From: Paragorgia papillata
Lineage: Eukaryota; Cnidaria; Anthozoa; Scleralcyonacea; Coralliidae
Assembly: GCA_035771165.1 (NCBI GenBank)
Contig: JAWNZC010000338.1
Coordinates: forward strand, 1,612,001 to 1,676,000
DNA: 64,000 nucleotides
Reading direction: 5' to 3'
In this document: in pieces, positions 9,546 to 21,975 of the stretch
Numbering within the stretch: position 1 is the first letter of the stretch
Layout: each line of letters starts with the position of its first letter
Notes under the pieces: model-generated
Told to the model about the DNA's origin: nothing
The model's database searches: none
Seen by the model: the letters and a program-made list of their open reading frames with translations, nothing else
Made by a program: the position numbers and the translations under genes

Positions 9546-11486
9546 AGGATGAGTGTCCAGCTAATGCATTGCGCATTTGTGTTTTTGTTTTGAAAATAAT
9601 CATTACCAGAAATTTGGGACATTTTGCGGCCACGTTCGTAGCCAGTGGTTACTCCCATGATAATAATATACAGTAAATATTTTGCGAAAATGCAAACGGC
9701 TGCTAAGAACAAAGATCGCCTCTGCTTTCAAAGTAAACAAACATGGCTGCAGGCTGCTCGAAAGAGAAGAGACCTCCGTGGCTTCGTCGTTTGTCCTTCT
9801 CGCAGCTCAACTCCACGTTTAGACATAACGGCCTCCTGCTGATAGACGAAATCGGAGTTTCGACTGTGCATACAATCTGAGTCGGGATAAAACGTAGTTC
9901 GTTTATAACATGAGGCTGAAGCAGCCGCAGTAAACATAACATTTCTGATTTCAGAAACCTTTTAATGCTTAGGTATTCTATAAGGATAAAATTTGCTTCT
10001 CAATTATCCTTGACAATAATCCTAAACGTAGTGTCTAAAAATAATGAACTCAAAACATGAAAAAATAGTCCCAACCTATGTTATCTTCCCGTTATGCTTT
10101 AATAGACACGATGTAATTTGCATAGGGGCCCAAATTGAAAAGGAAACTAATTTGCATGTGGGCCTAAATAAAACTACGATTTGGTGTATTGCTCAAACAC
10201 ACTGTAAAACCAAGAAAGTTTAAAGGCTTTGGGAACCGCAATGTTGTTAGATACGGAGATATTTACGAGTTATATTAGCAGTTCGAACATTGCTAAATAC
10301 ATAGCAAGCTCCGCACTTTGCATCGTTCGCAAGGAAAGTGGTGTATTTGGCAGATTTGTATCGCATGTTTAGCAGGATTACTATGGCTTACATAACAGAA
10401 TGAGTCAAATAAGCAGCGTAAATAAATCGATGTTGGGAACCGGCTGTGTATTTCGGTAAGCGAACATTTTTTGTTATAACGTTTCCTTACTTAACTCTTA
10501 ACAGGAATCGAGCTCCGCAACCGAGAAGTCTATGTCCCTAGTAGGATAAATTTTAAAATTTACGGTTTTACTGTATTATTCCTTATACGATTTGGCCGTC
10601 ATGTTTAATGGCCTATATGCGCCCGCGCGACGCCATCTTGTCCCAAATTTCTGGTAATGTTATAAACGACTCCACGAATCTGTGAGTGTGTTCTATTCGC
10701 AACGGCCTTTCAAGTACATATTTCGCACTTTACAGACTGTGCATAACACTTCTGTATCCTGTATACACGCTCCACGTTTCTGACGTATTTCTGTTTGTCT
10801 GCTCATAGAATATAGGGAATAAAAGGATCTTATAGGCTTTGCTAAGAAACTGCACGTGTCGAAGAGAAATATATTACTTTTGACGCTCCGGGTGAAATTG
10901 ACATTTGTCTTTGTCTGAGAACTCAAAAATATTTGGATGGTCTTCACTCTTGTGTTACTGTAGCCTATTCGAAGGGAAAGGAGCCTACACTGCGATTAAT
11001 TGGAGTATTGCATTTGAAAATTAAACGCCAGAGAACAAGAGCGCCTAATCAAAACAAATCCTAATCGAAGATGCAATCCAACAGGTAAACCACTTGTAAA
11101 CAACTAACAGCAGCATGAATGCGTCTTATTGAAATGAAAAAACTTTGAGTCTAGCTAGCTCTTATTAAATGGCATCTAATTTAGTGCTACCTTTTGTTAC
11201 GATCTCTTGTCTGTCCTTCGTTTGGTTTTGTAAGAAACGCCGATCGACTAATACTTGTCTCGAAATACAACTCCACGGCCCTCTGAGTGTAATAAAATAT
11301 TATCAAAAATATGACAATAGCTACTTACTAAATCATCTTTGCTCTCACGAAAAACGTAAATTGAGTCATTTACTGCAAGGATTGCTCAGATATCGAAGGA
11401 TTGCTTCACTTGTTGAATTTCGTGGCCCGAAAAATGGCCGCCAGCAAGGTTGTAAGCGCGCAATGCATTAGCTGGACACTCATCAT
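9546..11486. mobile_element. TTAA-flanked DNA transposon (piggyBac- or Kolobok-like ends), about 1.9 kb, non-autonomous
   Basis: TTAA occurs at 9542-9545 and 11487-11490. The ends are inverted repeats of about 29 bp: left AGGATGAGTGTCCAGCTAAT…, right the reverse complement starting ATGATGAGTGTCC, one mismatch. Removing the element and one TTAA joins the two hAT pieces in one reading frame, which fixes the insertion point. No transposase is recognisable inside; the frame at 11169-11471 has no family resemblance. Confidence 0.85.
9601..10659. repeat. Internal inverted repeat pair inside the TTAA element
   Basis: CATTACCAGAAATTTGGGAC at 9601-9620 recurs inverted at 10640-10659 (21-bp match including the next base). 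This could be a second, nested TIR element or the remnant of the autonomous parent. No clear target duplication flanks it. Confidence 0.6.
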
Positions 11487-12502
11487 TTAAAAGAAGAATG
11501 GATATGGGATAGTGAAACCAAGATAAAGGCACAAGGACTTTTTACAGCATCCAGATAATTTGGTCATGTACTGGCATTTTCCGTTGCCCTAAATGAACTT
11601 GAGCCCATTCAGCCACTTGTTACAAAGTTATACAGAAGCGAAATCAGGATATCTTTAAAGGATATCTTGACATGCATGGTTGATAGCACCATAGAACGTC
11701 TTAAAGAAATGAGAGAAGATGTTGATTCAGAATTTCAAGAGTGGTATAACTAGGCTTCCGATATAGCGTTATCTGTTGGTGTCGAGCCTATACCAAGCTA
11801 CGGACTGCCAGATGCTGGAGTGCTAATCGTGATAACGTAGAGAGTGGAAGTGCTGAGGAATATTACAAGCGATCCGTTGGAATTCCTTTCCTAGTACTGT
11901 TTAACCTCCTACGAACTATCATGTTTTTGCCATACTTTCTGTATTGGAAGTGCCGCTGAAATACTAAAGAACTTATTGATGACGGAATTCATCTTAAAGC
12001 AGAAATGAAGAGATGGTATAATTTATGGAAAGAAGAAATGAAAAAGCGCGAGGTTGAATATGAGAAATTAAGAAAAGAAAAGCAAAGGAAGAAAGAAAGA
12101 GAAAGAAAGATTTACGAAAAGCAAAACGAACAAGAGGAAGAAAGATCCAACGAAACAGATGTTACGATGTGATGGTAAAGCAGCTTACGATATGCCCGAA
12201 CCATCTGATAGTTTGCTTGATGCCTTGAAATTAGCTGACAAAGACAGTTTCCAAACATTTATAGACTTCTTTGTCTTGGTTGTATTTCCCCAGTTAGCTC
12301 CAGTGAAGCTGAACGAGCAGCATCTGGAATTCGAAGATTAAAGACTGTTTATATATATAAGCACAATGTCTTCAGAAAGAGAGTAACTTAAACTTGATTC
12401 AGTTACAACAAGTAAAAAACATTGACGTCGCCAAAGTTTTACAACTATTCATTGACAAAAACCGACGTCGTATGTTTGGAAGATCTGTTTTGTTTAATTG
12501 AA
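11487..12502 (+). pseudogene. hAT transposase, C-terminal half
   Basis: The frame resumes immediately after the TTAA with ETKIKAQGLF, then LEPIQPLVTKLY, LKEMREDVDSEF, SVGVEP and EEYYKRSVGIPF, all typical of ZMYM1-like hAT transposases. A lysine/glutamate-rich segment (12060-12130) follows EMKRWYNLWKEEM. The dimerisation region is readable over two frames: PQLAP, then SEAERAASGIRRLKT, and finally VAKVLQLFIDKNRRRM with a stop at about 12500. Several stops and frameshifts interrupt it. Confidence 0.75.
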
Positions 12503-12785
12503 TAACCCAGTGCCGTTGACTCGATTTAAATTAATATGCAGACGTAGCATTTAGTAGTTATTTTTTTCTGTATCAGTTGAGGTTACATTCTGAATTCTGT
12601 TTTTTTTTATGATTCTAAATAGTATTATATTTGTTGCTAACTATAAAACTATATGTTAAACATATAGTTTTATCAATATTGTTGCAATAGATATACCAGG
12701 CGGGAAACGTAATTTGAAAATGAAAATAAGTGCCCAGCAAATAACTCTTAGACAAGACATAACTTCAAAGATAAAATTTTAATTA

Positions 12786-12826
12786 GCTAAGGTTTCGTTG
12801 CTTAAAGCGCAACATCATCAGAGCAG
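12786..12826 (-). ncRNA. Hammerhead-ribozyme-like motif in inverted pLTR arm
   Basis: The minus-strand copy has CTGATGA, stem II GTTGC/GCAAC and an intact GAAA box, but reads CCTTAGC where the other copy has CGTTAGC. Each arm therefore carries one different change; taking the shared bases gives the complete core apart from the extra base before stem II. Activity cannot be judged from sequence alone. Confidence 0.5.
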
Positions 12827-13101
12827 TTTGAAATCTTAAGGATAATTAAGTATTTATATATACATGGTTCAAATATTATATTACAAACGGTCAAAATAGT
12901 ACAATAACAAATTCAAAAATTTAAAGAAACAAATGAATGAACAATGAATCAATGAACAAATGAATGAACAATTAATGAACAATTTACGTTCATTTGTTTC
13001 TTTAAATTTTTGAATTTGTTATTGTACTATTTTGACCGTTTGTAATATAATATTTGAACCATGTATATATAAATACTTAATTATCCTTAAGATTTCAAAC
13101 T

Positions 13102-13140
13102 GCTCTGATGATGTTGCGCTTTAAGCAACAAAACGTTAGC
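13102..13140 (+). ncRNA. Hammerhead-ribozyme-like motif in direct pLTR
   Basis: Reads GCT, CTGATGA, T, GTTGC, loop GCTTTAA (overlapping), GCAAC, AAAA, CGTTAGC. The CUGAUGA core, a 5-bp stem II and a 3-bp stem I (GCU with AGC after the presumed cleavage U) fit a minimal hammerhead with very short stem III, as reported for Penelope-like elements. Departures: one extra base before stem II, and A instead of G in the GAAA box of this copy. Confidence 0.5.
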
Positions 13141-13170
13141 TAATTAAAATTTTATCTTTGAAGTTATGTC

Positions 13171-15554
13171 TTGTCTAAGAGTTATTTGCTGGGCACTTAT
13201 TTTCATTTTCAAATTACGTTTCCCGCCTGGTATATCTATTGCAACAATATTGAAGAAACGTTACAAAGATATGGATCGCTTACTGCCTTCAGGAAGTACC
13301 AACATTTGGATTTTAAGCTTCAGAAGGCGACGCTTGATTTAAAATTTCTGGATGAATGCAAGAAGAATTCTGTCATTCCGAAGTTTCTGCACTTTAAAGT
13401 TTCTAACCGTCAACTGCACAATTCTTATGCTTACTTCCAATGCCAAAAGAAGTTGTTAAACGAAGAAATAACCATTAAACACTCAAGAATCCATATTCTT
13501 ACCAATTAAGTTACTGAATCTTTATCGATCTTATCCACTCTTGTCTCGGCTATTGATGTTATACATCTCCGTTCTCTCATGCGAGCGTGAAAATTCATTA
13601 AAGATCCGTCACCATGAGAAAGTCCAAGAAAAGAAATTGTTTCGTTTGCGTATTGATGTCTCTAAATCGTCTACACCTGACCAGACAAAGTTATATTTAA
13701 TTATTCGTCACGAAAGCTTACAACTGTCCAAAAGAATCTTCTTACCCGAGGGTTGAACTTCTCGATACCACCTAAGAAACTTCGCTTCTGTGACTTCTTG
13801 GTTCCTTTTGAAATGTTATTTCCTAAACTAAAGAATCTTCCTATATCTGTTTAAAATCTGGCTTTGATGGAGAACTTATAAAAACTAGGATTAAGGACAT
13901 CGCACTCACTGGACACAAAAGCTATTCTCCTCCTAAATTTATCTTCTCGGATGACGAACTGAACACCCTGAAATCTCTTCAAAATGATGACAGCATCTAC
14001 TTAATTAAACCTGACAAAGGTAATGGAGTTGTTGTCATTGACCGGGAAGACTATACATCAAGAATGCAAGAAATTCTTGACGATAACACTAAGTTTAAAC
14101 GTTTAAACAAAGATCCTATAAAGGCGACAGTTGGTCGTGAAACTCGCGTACGGAACTTTCTTAAAGAACTTAAAACTAATCAAGTAATTTCTGAATTATT
14201 GTATGATGAACTTACACCAATCGGTCTCGACCAGGTACTTATACGGACTTCCTAAAGTGCATAAATCTAATTTTCCTCTAAGACCTATAATTTCCCTTTT
14301 GCTACACATTCCTATAAAATCGCTAAATTTCTTGTTCCTCTCCTCCATCCTATATCAACTAATATTTACACCATAACTGACACATTTTCGTTTGCTAAAG
14401 AACTTCTTAATCTTTCAATAGATACTAATCGTGTTGTAATGGCTAGCGTTAAAAACTGTCATTTCTTGTTCAGTGGTGAATTGTATGAACAAATTGATGG
14501 TGTTGCTATGGGTTCACTGCTTGGTCCACTTTTTGCTAACATTTTCTTATCTTTTCATGAGAAATCATGGTTGACTGACTGTCCTTCTCATTTTAAACCT
14601 ATCTTTTGTCGTCGCTATGTTGATGACTGTTTTCTAATTTTCCGCTCACAGGAACATATTCTCCCATTTCTTTCTTATCTTAATTCCAGACATCCTAACA
14701 TTCAATTTACTCATGAGCTAGAAAATGACTTATCTCTTCCTTTTTTAGATGTTAACATAACCCGTTCTAATGGTGCTTTCTTAACGTCTGTCCTTTATAA
14801 ACGTACATCCACTGGATTATTCGATCACTAACTTTGACAGCTTTATTCCCATATCTTATAAAAGAGGACTTATTCTTTCGCTAGTCTCTCGTTATTTTAA
14901 TATATGTTCTTCTTATGTTTCTTTCCACGCTGAGCTAGAGAAAATTAAACAAATTTTCACTCTTAATGGTTATCTAGTCCCATTCTTGGACAACTGTATT
15001 GGTACCTTTTTAGTTAAAATGTTTTCTACCAGCCATAGTATTCACTCTTGCTCTAAACAAGTTCTGTATTTTTCTCTTCCTTTTACTGGTTCCCATGGTC
15101 TAGTGATACGAACCCAACTCCGCAAACTACTCTCCTCTGCATATCCGCAACTGACTTCCGTTTTGTATTTCGTCCTTCTGTTCGCCTCTCAAACTTCTCT
15201 CCTTTCAAGGACCGAATTCCCTTTGGTCTGAGATCACATGTTGTGTACTCGTACAAGTGTCAATGCTGTGGTGCATTGTATGTCGGACAAACACGCCGAC
15301 ACATTCACACACGTATCTCAGAACATATGGGTGTTTCGCCGTTGACTGGAAAGAAGCGTTCTGTGTCAGCCTTGTCAAGTATTCTTTCTCACAAGCTCAA
15401 AACTGATCATCCTGTTGCTCCCTCTGATTTTAAAATACTTACGGCTTCTTCCACTTCTAAATTTGAACTCTTACTGAGGGAAAGTCTTCTAATTTCTAAA
15501 CTTAACCCCGTCCTTAACGCAAACATAAGTTCAGTACCTCTTTCTTTGTTCTAG
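13171..15554 (+). pseudogene. Penelope-like polyprotein: N-terminal region, RT and GIY-YIG endonuclease
   Basis: N-terminal region 13171-13509 (LKFLDECKKNSVIPKFLHFK, SYAYFQCQKKLLNEEI). The next pieces (13541-14270) include LSKGLNF-like sequence in a shifted frame, then IYLIKPDKGNGVVVIDREDY and a YGLPKVHK-type motif. The RT core is open at 14439-14831: YEQIDGVAMGS, LGPLFANIFL, catalytic RYVDD (residues 59-63), FTHELEN, LPFLDVNI. After another break, 15243-15554 carries the GIY-YIG domain (ALYVGQTRRHIHTRISEH) and ends LLLRESLLISKLNPVLN…LF, a normal family C-terminus. The protein would nick target DNA and reverse-transcribe from the nick. Confidence 0.9.
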
Positions 15555-15640
15555 CTTATGACTAATCTAATTGTTATAATCATACTCTTTAACTGACTAT
15601 CTGAAACATGATATTTTATTTACTTTTTGTTATTATAATC

Positions 15641-15725
15641 TTTACGTTCATTTGTTTCTTTAAATTTTTGAATTTGTTATTGTACTATTTTGACCGTTTG
15701 TAATATAATATTTGAACCATGTATA
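15641..15725 (+). repeat. Truncated 3' pLTR copy of the Penelope-like element
   Basis: From ACGTTCATTTGTTTC to ACCATGTATATATA it repeats 12985-13071 almost exactly, then stops before the hammerhead-like motif and passes into (TA)n. It marks the 3' end of the element. Confidence 0.9.
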
Positions 15726-17055
<1,330 letters not shown>

Positions 17056-19060
17056 TTTATTGAATTGGACGAGTAGCTCTGAACAACGAAGCAATTCTGT
17101 TAGGTGAATTTGGGGGCAATTGGACACTGAAATTTGCTGACCGGTATTCCATAAAAGACAACCCGCTTTTCAAAACTAAAGTTATATAGTTCTGCAATGA
17201 TAACTTTAATCCCCGAGCCCGGGCGTAGGGCCGAAGGCCCGGAGCCCGGTGAGGGTGCTAATCTCGACACGCGTGGAGTCATTTTACACGCGTGTAGAAA
17301 AAGCAAGGGAGACGAAAATCTGGAAATAGTTTATATATACTGTATATATATATACGTCGTAGGGTGTCACGCGGTAAGAATTGTTGGATACTGGTGACTA
17401 GCGACGAAGAAAACTATATAAAAGTATAAACTCTCAAACAAATAGTATTTTGCTTTCGTTTATTTAAACGAAACGAAATGGAGCACGAAGAAAAGAAGGA
17501 CGAAGAAAAGAAGGATAAAAACAACCCGTTTAATATATCTTGAAGAGAAACCAATAAACCAAACGCCGTAAAACCAAAACTCGATCTGAATTCCAGTGTT
17601 TGTAGTCACTCCGTGGTCCAATAATTTTAAAGTTAACGGTAGGATTCTTGTTGTTTTCAAGACTTCGCTTAACCTAAACAATATACAGCTTCACGTTTTT
17701 GTGCTTTCCCTTTGCTCGTCCAAACCATAAATCAGCTTATTAACTAAAGCTAACTTAACACTACCTTTATAAGCTTATGTAGACGTGAGTAGTGAACCCC
17801 CCATATGGAGTACAAATTGATGCCGCCTCATTAAATATTCAACTTATAATTTATTCATTCTCAGGCTCGATCCTTGGGGATTCCTAACCCTAATCTTATT
17901 AGTATACATTTTATATAGCGGCGCGTTACGTCATTGGCGCCTAATCCTAGTGTTCCGGAACCCCCTGGTTTTCCCACTGGTGTTCCGGAACCCCCTGGTT
18001 TTCCCAAACCCTAGCTCATACTCAACCCCCCGTGTAATACGTCATAACCGATAGCTCTCCGACTAATTTCCGAAGTTACGTCATTATCAAAAGGCATCCC
18101 ACTTTCTTCCTTATAAGTATTAGTAATTACCTTTTCATTTATACATTTTACCCCACTGTCAGTCAACACTTGTGGGACACGTAGGTACAAAGAGCATGCT
18201 TTATATTTTATATCTGAAACCTCATCTGTGTGAGTATAGAGAGTTTGGAGCAATCTAATTGTCTGAATTGGCAGAGATAACTTGAGGTAGTTCTACTTAA
18301 TAACATACCATGAATATTATATTAAGGTTAGAACCTAAATATTCTAACAGAGTAAGTCATCCTAGAATCATTGCTAACTAAACCCTCGTTTATAAAGCAA
18401 GTCAACATATCGTAAGAAGAACTTAAGATATATTTTAGATGAGGAATCACGTCGAGAAGTCGTGAAAAGAACGAGTTTTAAGTGTCGAAATATGAACTAA
18501 AGGCAAAGCGATTTATTACTTTGAAAGCGTTGCTACGCTTTCTGTTACTAAGCTAGGTCGATACTTGTTTTCGTTGTCAAAAAACATTTCCCACGACACG
18601 GGAGAAAATTATTTAACACTAACCATATGTTGACCTCGACGCCGCTCAAGAGAACTGAAACTCACCGTCACCAGTTCGAGCAGCTTCAGAAACTCACGAG
18701 AAAGAGACTAACGTTCATCTTACTATAAAATATCCGAGTAAAACAATACTGAAAGAACTGGTAAATGACTTTGCGGTCCTCGGATAAGCAATTGTTCACG
18801 GCTCTCACCAGAGTCTGAATTCTGACTTTGGAAGTTAACGGCTTAGTATTTTCACGACGACAGCCTTCCACGCTCCGAGTAAAAACAAAGATGGAGTTAA
18901 CAAGTTTTGAATTTTAAAAGTTATGCCTAGAATGGAAACAGAGCCCCTCTTCTCTTATGCCCTTTTGATGACTATTGCGTCATCAAGAAAATAAAATCCT
19001 GAGTGGCTTCCCAGTATAGCAGTGACTGGTTCGACAATAATGATATTAAACTGTAGTATA
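17056..19060. other. Unassigned spacer with small repeats
   Basis: Contains a GC-rich palindromic stretch at about 17210-17246 (CCCGAGCCCGGGC…, GGGCCGAAGGCCC), ACACGCGTG repeats near 17268-17294, and a 32-33-bp tandem duplication at about 17948-18006 (GTTCCGGAACCCCCTGG… twice). No coding sequence recognised; the 80-codon minus frame at 18011-18253 has no family resemblance. Confidence 0.4.
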
Positions 19061-19355
19061 AAGCCTGGTTTTCACTAGAGTATAAGCACAAGCATATGGC
19101 CGTAAACAAAAGACAATACAAAGAAATGTAACTCCTGTGTATGCCAGACTTGGTAAGGTATCTGACATTTTGCCTGGAAACGTCAATAGTATAATAATTG
19201 TTCAGTGCAACTATAAACGCGACAATTGTTGTTGTTAATCCGCTGTAATGACATGTTTAATAATATAAAAGTTTCACAGATAAAACTATTTTTTGTTGTT
19301 TTTTCTTGCAATTGAGCTGATGCTTATGCTTATGCCGTTAGTGAAAACAATGCTT
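19061..19355. mobile_element. MITE-like TIR element
   Basis: Left end AAGCCTGGTTTTCACTAGAG… and right end …CGTTAGTGAAAACAATGCTT are inverted repeats of about 35 bp with several mismatches (shared GTTTTCACTA, ATAAGCA, AAGCAT). The interior is non-coding. No unambiguous target duplication. Confidence 0.6.
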
Positions 19356-20019
19356 AAACAACAATTATATTACTTTTCAAAAAGAGTATTTAGCACTGAC
19401 AGATCGTTAAGAAAATGTGAATGACAATATTTAATATTGCTAGGCTCGGTTGAAATGAAAGCTGTAATTTAGGACAAAGAACAACAGATATTTTTCTCAA
19501 CATTTTTGTCTTAAATATAATCACAACATAATAAGTCATAAAACATATTGCAATCTCAAAAACAAACCTGGAATCACATTTCAGCGAGTATATTTATTTG
19601 CAGAGACTTCATAGATATTTCGATAGTGACTTTTTTATTTGGAAACTGGTGTTGTTTACGATTTGTTGCAATTACGTACCATATAGTTCTGAAGTTGACA
19701 CATCGACTGCCACAGCTTTCACAGCCTTCTTGTATTATAAATGTCGCTGTATGTGAACCATTTCCCGCCATATCATCTTTCATCGCCTAGCCACAACTCT
19801 GGTGATCTAAACACGATGGAAAAGTTGGATGGAAAACTCTCCGTTTAGCACCGCTCTCAGTCGATCGAACCGAACCGCATCTGACGTGATTCGTTCAGCG
19901 ATTCGGCACTATGTATCCCAAGAGAATTACATGTAAGGCGGCTGACTTGATCAGGCTTCGCTCGGCTGGATTGTGAACCAAACACGAGTGGCAAGGCTTG
20001 AAATCATTAGGGACTTCCC
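19356..20019. other. Unassigned spacer before the RTE insertion
   Basis: No coding similarity or repeat pairing recognised. The last bases form the left copy of the RTE target duplication. Confidence 0.3.
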
Positions 20020-20820
20020 AACTGCAGTAGGAAAAAACAAAGGAAGACTTACAGCGAAGGATAATGGAGTGGCAGAACTGCATGGAAAGAGGAGGACTGA
20101 AAGTTAATGTTGATAAAACAGAAGTGATGGTCAGTGCAAAACGAGGAAGAGATGAACTGATAGAGGTAGAAGACGCACATCGAAACATTTTGAAACAAGT
20201 GGAAAGGTTCAAATATCTAGGAGGAATAATAAGTAAAGAGGGAGGCACTGAGGAAGATGTCAGAGAGAGGATAAAGAGCGGATGGGCGAAGTGGAGGGAA
20301 GTGAGCTGTGTGGTGTTGGATAGGAAAATGCCTAGGAGACTGAGAACGAAGATATACACCACAGTGGTGAGACCAGTTATAATGTACGGATCTGAAACGT
20401 GGGCTTTGCGGAAGAAGGAGGAGCAACAGTTGGATAGAACAGAAATGAGAATGCTGAGATGGATGCATGGAATCTCATTAAGAGAGAGACGTAGAAATGA
20501 CGACATACGAGATGAAGTTGGCGTAATGGCAATATCGGAGAAGATTAGAGAAGCTAGAATGAGATGGTACGGTCACGTGGTGAGAAGAGAGGAGGATAAC
20601 CCGATAAAGATTGCATGGAGATATCCGATAGAAGGTCGACGAACGGTTGGTAGGCAGAGGATGAGATGGAGAGATGCCTTAAAGAGAGATATGAGGTTAT
20701 TGAACCTGAGAGAAGAGGATGCCCAAGACAGAGTTTATTGGCGTCAGCGTACTAGAGCGGCCGACCCCGCGAGGGATTAAGGCGTAGAAGAAGAAGAAGA
20801 AGAAGAAGAACTGCAGTAGG
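20020..20820 (+). mobile_element. 5'-truncated RTE-clade LINE with perfect 12-bp target duplication
   Basis: AACTGCAGTAGG at 20020-20031 and 20809-20820 flanks an insert of 777 bp. The insert starts inside the RT coding region and ends with a (GAA)n-type tail, as RTE elements do. This defines a complete 5'-truncated insertion event by target-primed reverse transcription. Confidence 0.92.
20064..20780 (+). pseudogene. RTE LINE reverse transcriptase, C-terminal fragment
   Basis: An open frame of 238 codons to the natural stop; coding extends upstream in frame to the truncation point at about 20032. Motifs: GGLKVNVDKTEVM, FKYLGGIIS, RIKSGWAKWRE, LRTKIYTTVVRPVIMYGSETW, TEMRMLRWMHGIS, RMRWYGHVVRR and the final TRAADPARD. 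These are the post-catalytic thumb and C-terminal parts of RTE-type RT. The palm with the catalytic aspartates is missing, so it is dead on arrival. No stops lie inside the retained part, suggesting a fairly recent insertion. Confidence 0.9.
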
Positions 20821-21498
20821 CAAATTCACGAAAAGATCCTTTCTCTCTTTGACGACGTATTTTATAGTATGCTCTTGATCTTTATTCAACCTTTTAATGC
20901 TAAAAACTTGACAAACTTTGATAAGCGCACTCTCGATACTTTCTGTCATTTCAGATTTGCCTTCGCTCCTTGTTTCCACGCGTTCTCAGCCAGTGGCGTA
21001 GCTAGGAATTTTTAGTAGGGGGGGGGGGGGGGCAGGCATCCAAATTTTCCGAAAAAATGGGCGTGGTTATAATGGGCGTGGTCATGGATGTTGTCAAATA
21101 GAGGGATTGCAATAAACATGTTTCATTCATTCATTCATTCATTCATTCATTCATTCATTCATTCATTCATTCATTTAGTCACCGTAGCCAAGGGTCGTCA
21201 TGGTTACAATCACCATCCATGTCGTATCCTTGAAAGAAAGAGCTTCAGTTCAAATGTTTATTTACGAATGCTATTCTACCATAATACAAGACCATTTGAA
21301 AATCAATCCCTCGCGTGTAACATAGGCCTAACATAAAGTAAAAATTAATGAAAAGTCAACTGTTGACTTAGAGGTACCAACTTTAAAATGCTAGGACGCC
21401 AGTACAAATTCGTAGTTGTAGCTACTGGCTAAAAAAAACCACCCCAAGAAACACTAGGATATGTGGAATGCCGCCTTGCTAATGGGCAGAGTTAGGGG
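20821..21498. other. Spacer with hAT-like end, poly-G run and (ATTC)n
   Basis: CAGTGGCGTAGCTAGGAATT at about 20991 resembles a hAT-type terminus and is followed by a run of 16-17 G (about 21017-21033). (ATTC)n occupies about 21121-21177. The other end of the putative hAT element was not secured: a TAGCTACTGG string near 21417-21430 is a candidate but lacks a matching 8-bp duplication. Confidence 0.45.
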
Positions 21499-21975
21499 GC
21501 TGTTTACATGGGAGCTGGAACGGAAGAAGTAAGCGGGACGAGATGTTTTTTCAGATGGGATAATTGCGACCGGGACGAATCACAATACAGCTAGAAAGTT
21601 GTAAAACCACAGAATAATAGAGAAATAGATAGAAATTGATGTATTATAAAGAGCTGCTGTCCTCCTATAAGCCGTTGTCATTCATTCGTATCGAATGTAC
21701 AGCTTAAGAATAAGAATAAATACTCGAAACGGTATCTGTCATATCGTCCTGGTTAGGCGAGACAGAGCATATATATGGCGAAAATTGTCTCTCTCAAGCC
21801 GGGATCCCTGTTGAGGAAACCGGGATCTCAGTTAGGCGGGACGGACTAAAAACGTCCCGGCAAACACATTCTTCATATAAATGAAATGAGATAAATAAAG
21901 GAAAAATATAGTAGCGATGCGATCCCACTTAACTTCCCGTACCTGGGAACGTTCCGTCCCACCTTCCATGTAAGG
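21499..21975. mobile_element. Putative MITE with GTTTACATGG-type ends
   Basis: Left side reads GCTGTTTACATGGGAGCTGG then AACGG…GGGACG; the right side inverted reads TTACATGGAAGGTGGGACGG then AACG. The interior has more CCGGGATC/GGGACGG repeats in both orientations. The ends are imperfect and no target duplication was fixed. Confidence 0.4.

Larger units (their letters stand above)
8741..12502 (+). mobile_element. hAT-superfamily transposon (TTF zinc finger, DUF4371 type), decayed and interrupted
   Basis: Coding remnants from N-terminal to C-terminal hAT parts lie on the plus strand at 8741-9541 and 11487-12502. The interruption, 9546-11486, is a separate TTAA-flanked element. The type resembles the ZMYM1-like / '52 kDa repressor'-like hAT transposases (TTF finger, DUF4371, C-terminal dimerisation region). 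Terminal inverted repeats of the hAT itself were not identified, so the outer limits are approximate. Confidence 0.75.
12673..13253. repeat. Long inverted repeat, arms about 265 bp (Penelope pLTR, head to head)
   Basis: The left arm 12673-12939 is the near-perfect reverse complement of 12989-13253, from TCAATATTGTTGCAATAG inward to AAAGAAACAAATGAA. The spacer is made of AATGAATGAAC-type repeats. Only a few mismatches were seen, including two in the hammerhead-like core, so the two copies are young relative to the decayed ORF or have been homogenised. Confidence 0.95.
12673..15725 (+). mobile_element. Penelope-like element (RT and GIY-YIG) with inverted pLTR pair
   Basis: Structure: inverted arm 12673-12939, spacer, direct pLTR 12989-13253 containing the start of the coding region, degraded ORF to 15554, and a truncated third pLTR copy at 15641-15725 that repeats the first ~85 bases of the direct pLTR. 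Head-to-head partial pLTR copies and a GIY-YIG endonuclease after the RT are hallmarks of Penelope-like retroelements. The coding region has several stops and frameshifts. Confidence 0.9.

Noticed and set aside
18011..18253. 80-codon minus-strand ORF as an exon
   Set aside because: No family resemblance and no convincing splice sites at both ends.
19895..20506. 203-codon minus-strand ORF
   Set aside because: Antisense shadow of the RTE reverse transcriptase, crossing the target duplication into unrelated flank.
20991..21436. Complete hAT element bounded by CAGTGGCGTAGC and TAGCTACTGG
   Set aside because: The 8 bases outside the two ends do not match, so the pairing is unproven.
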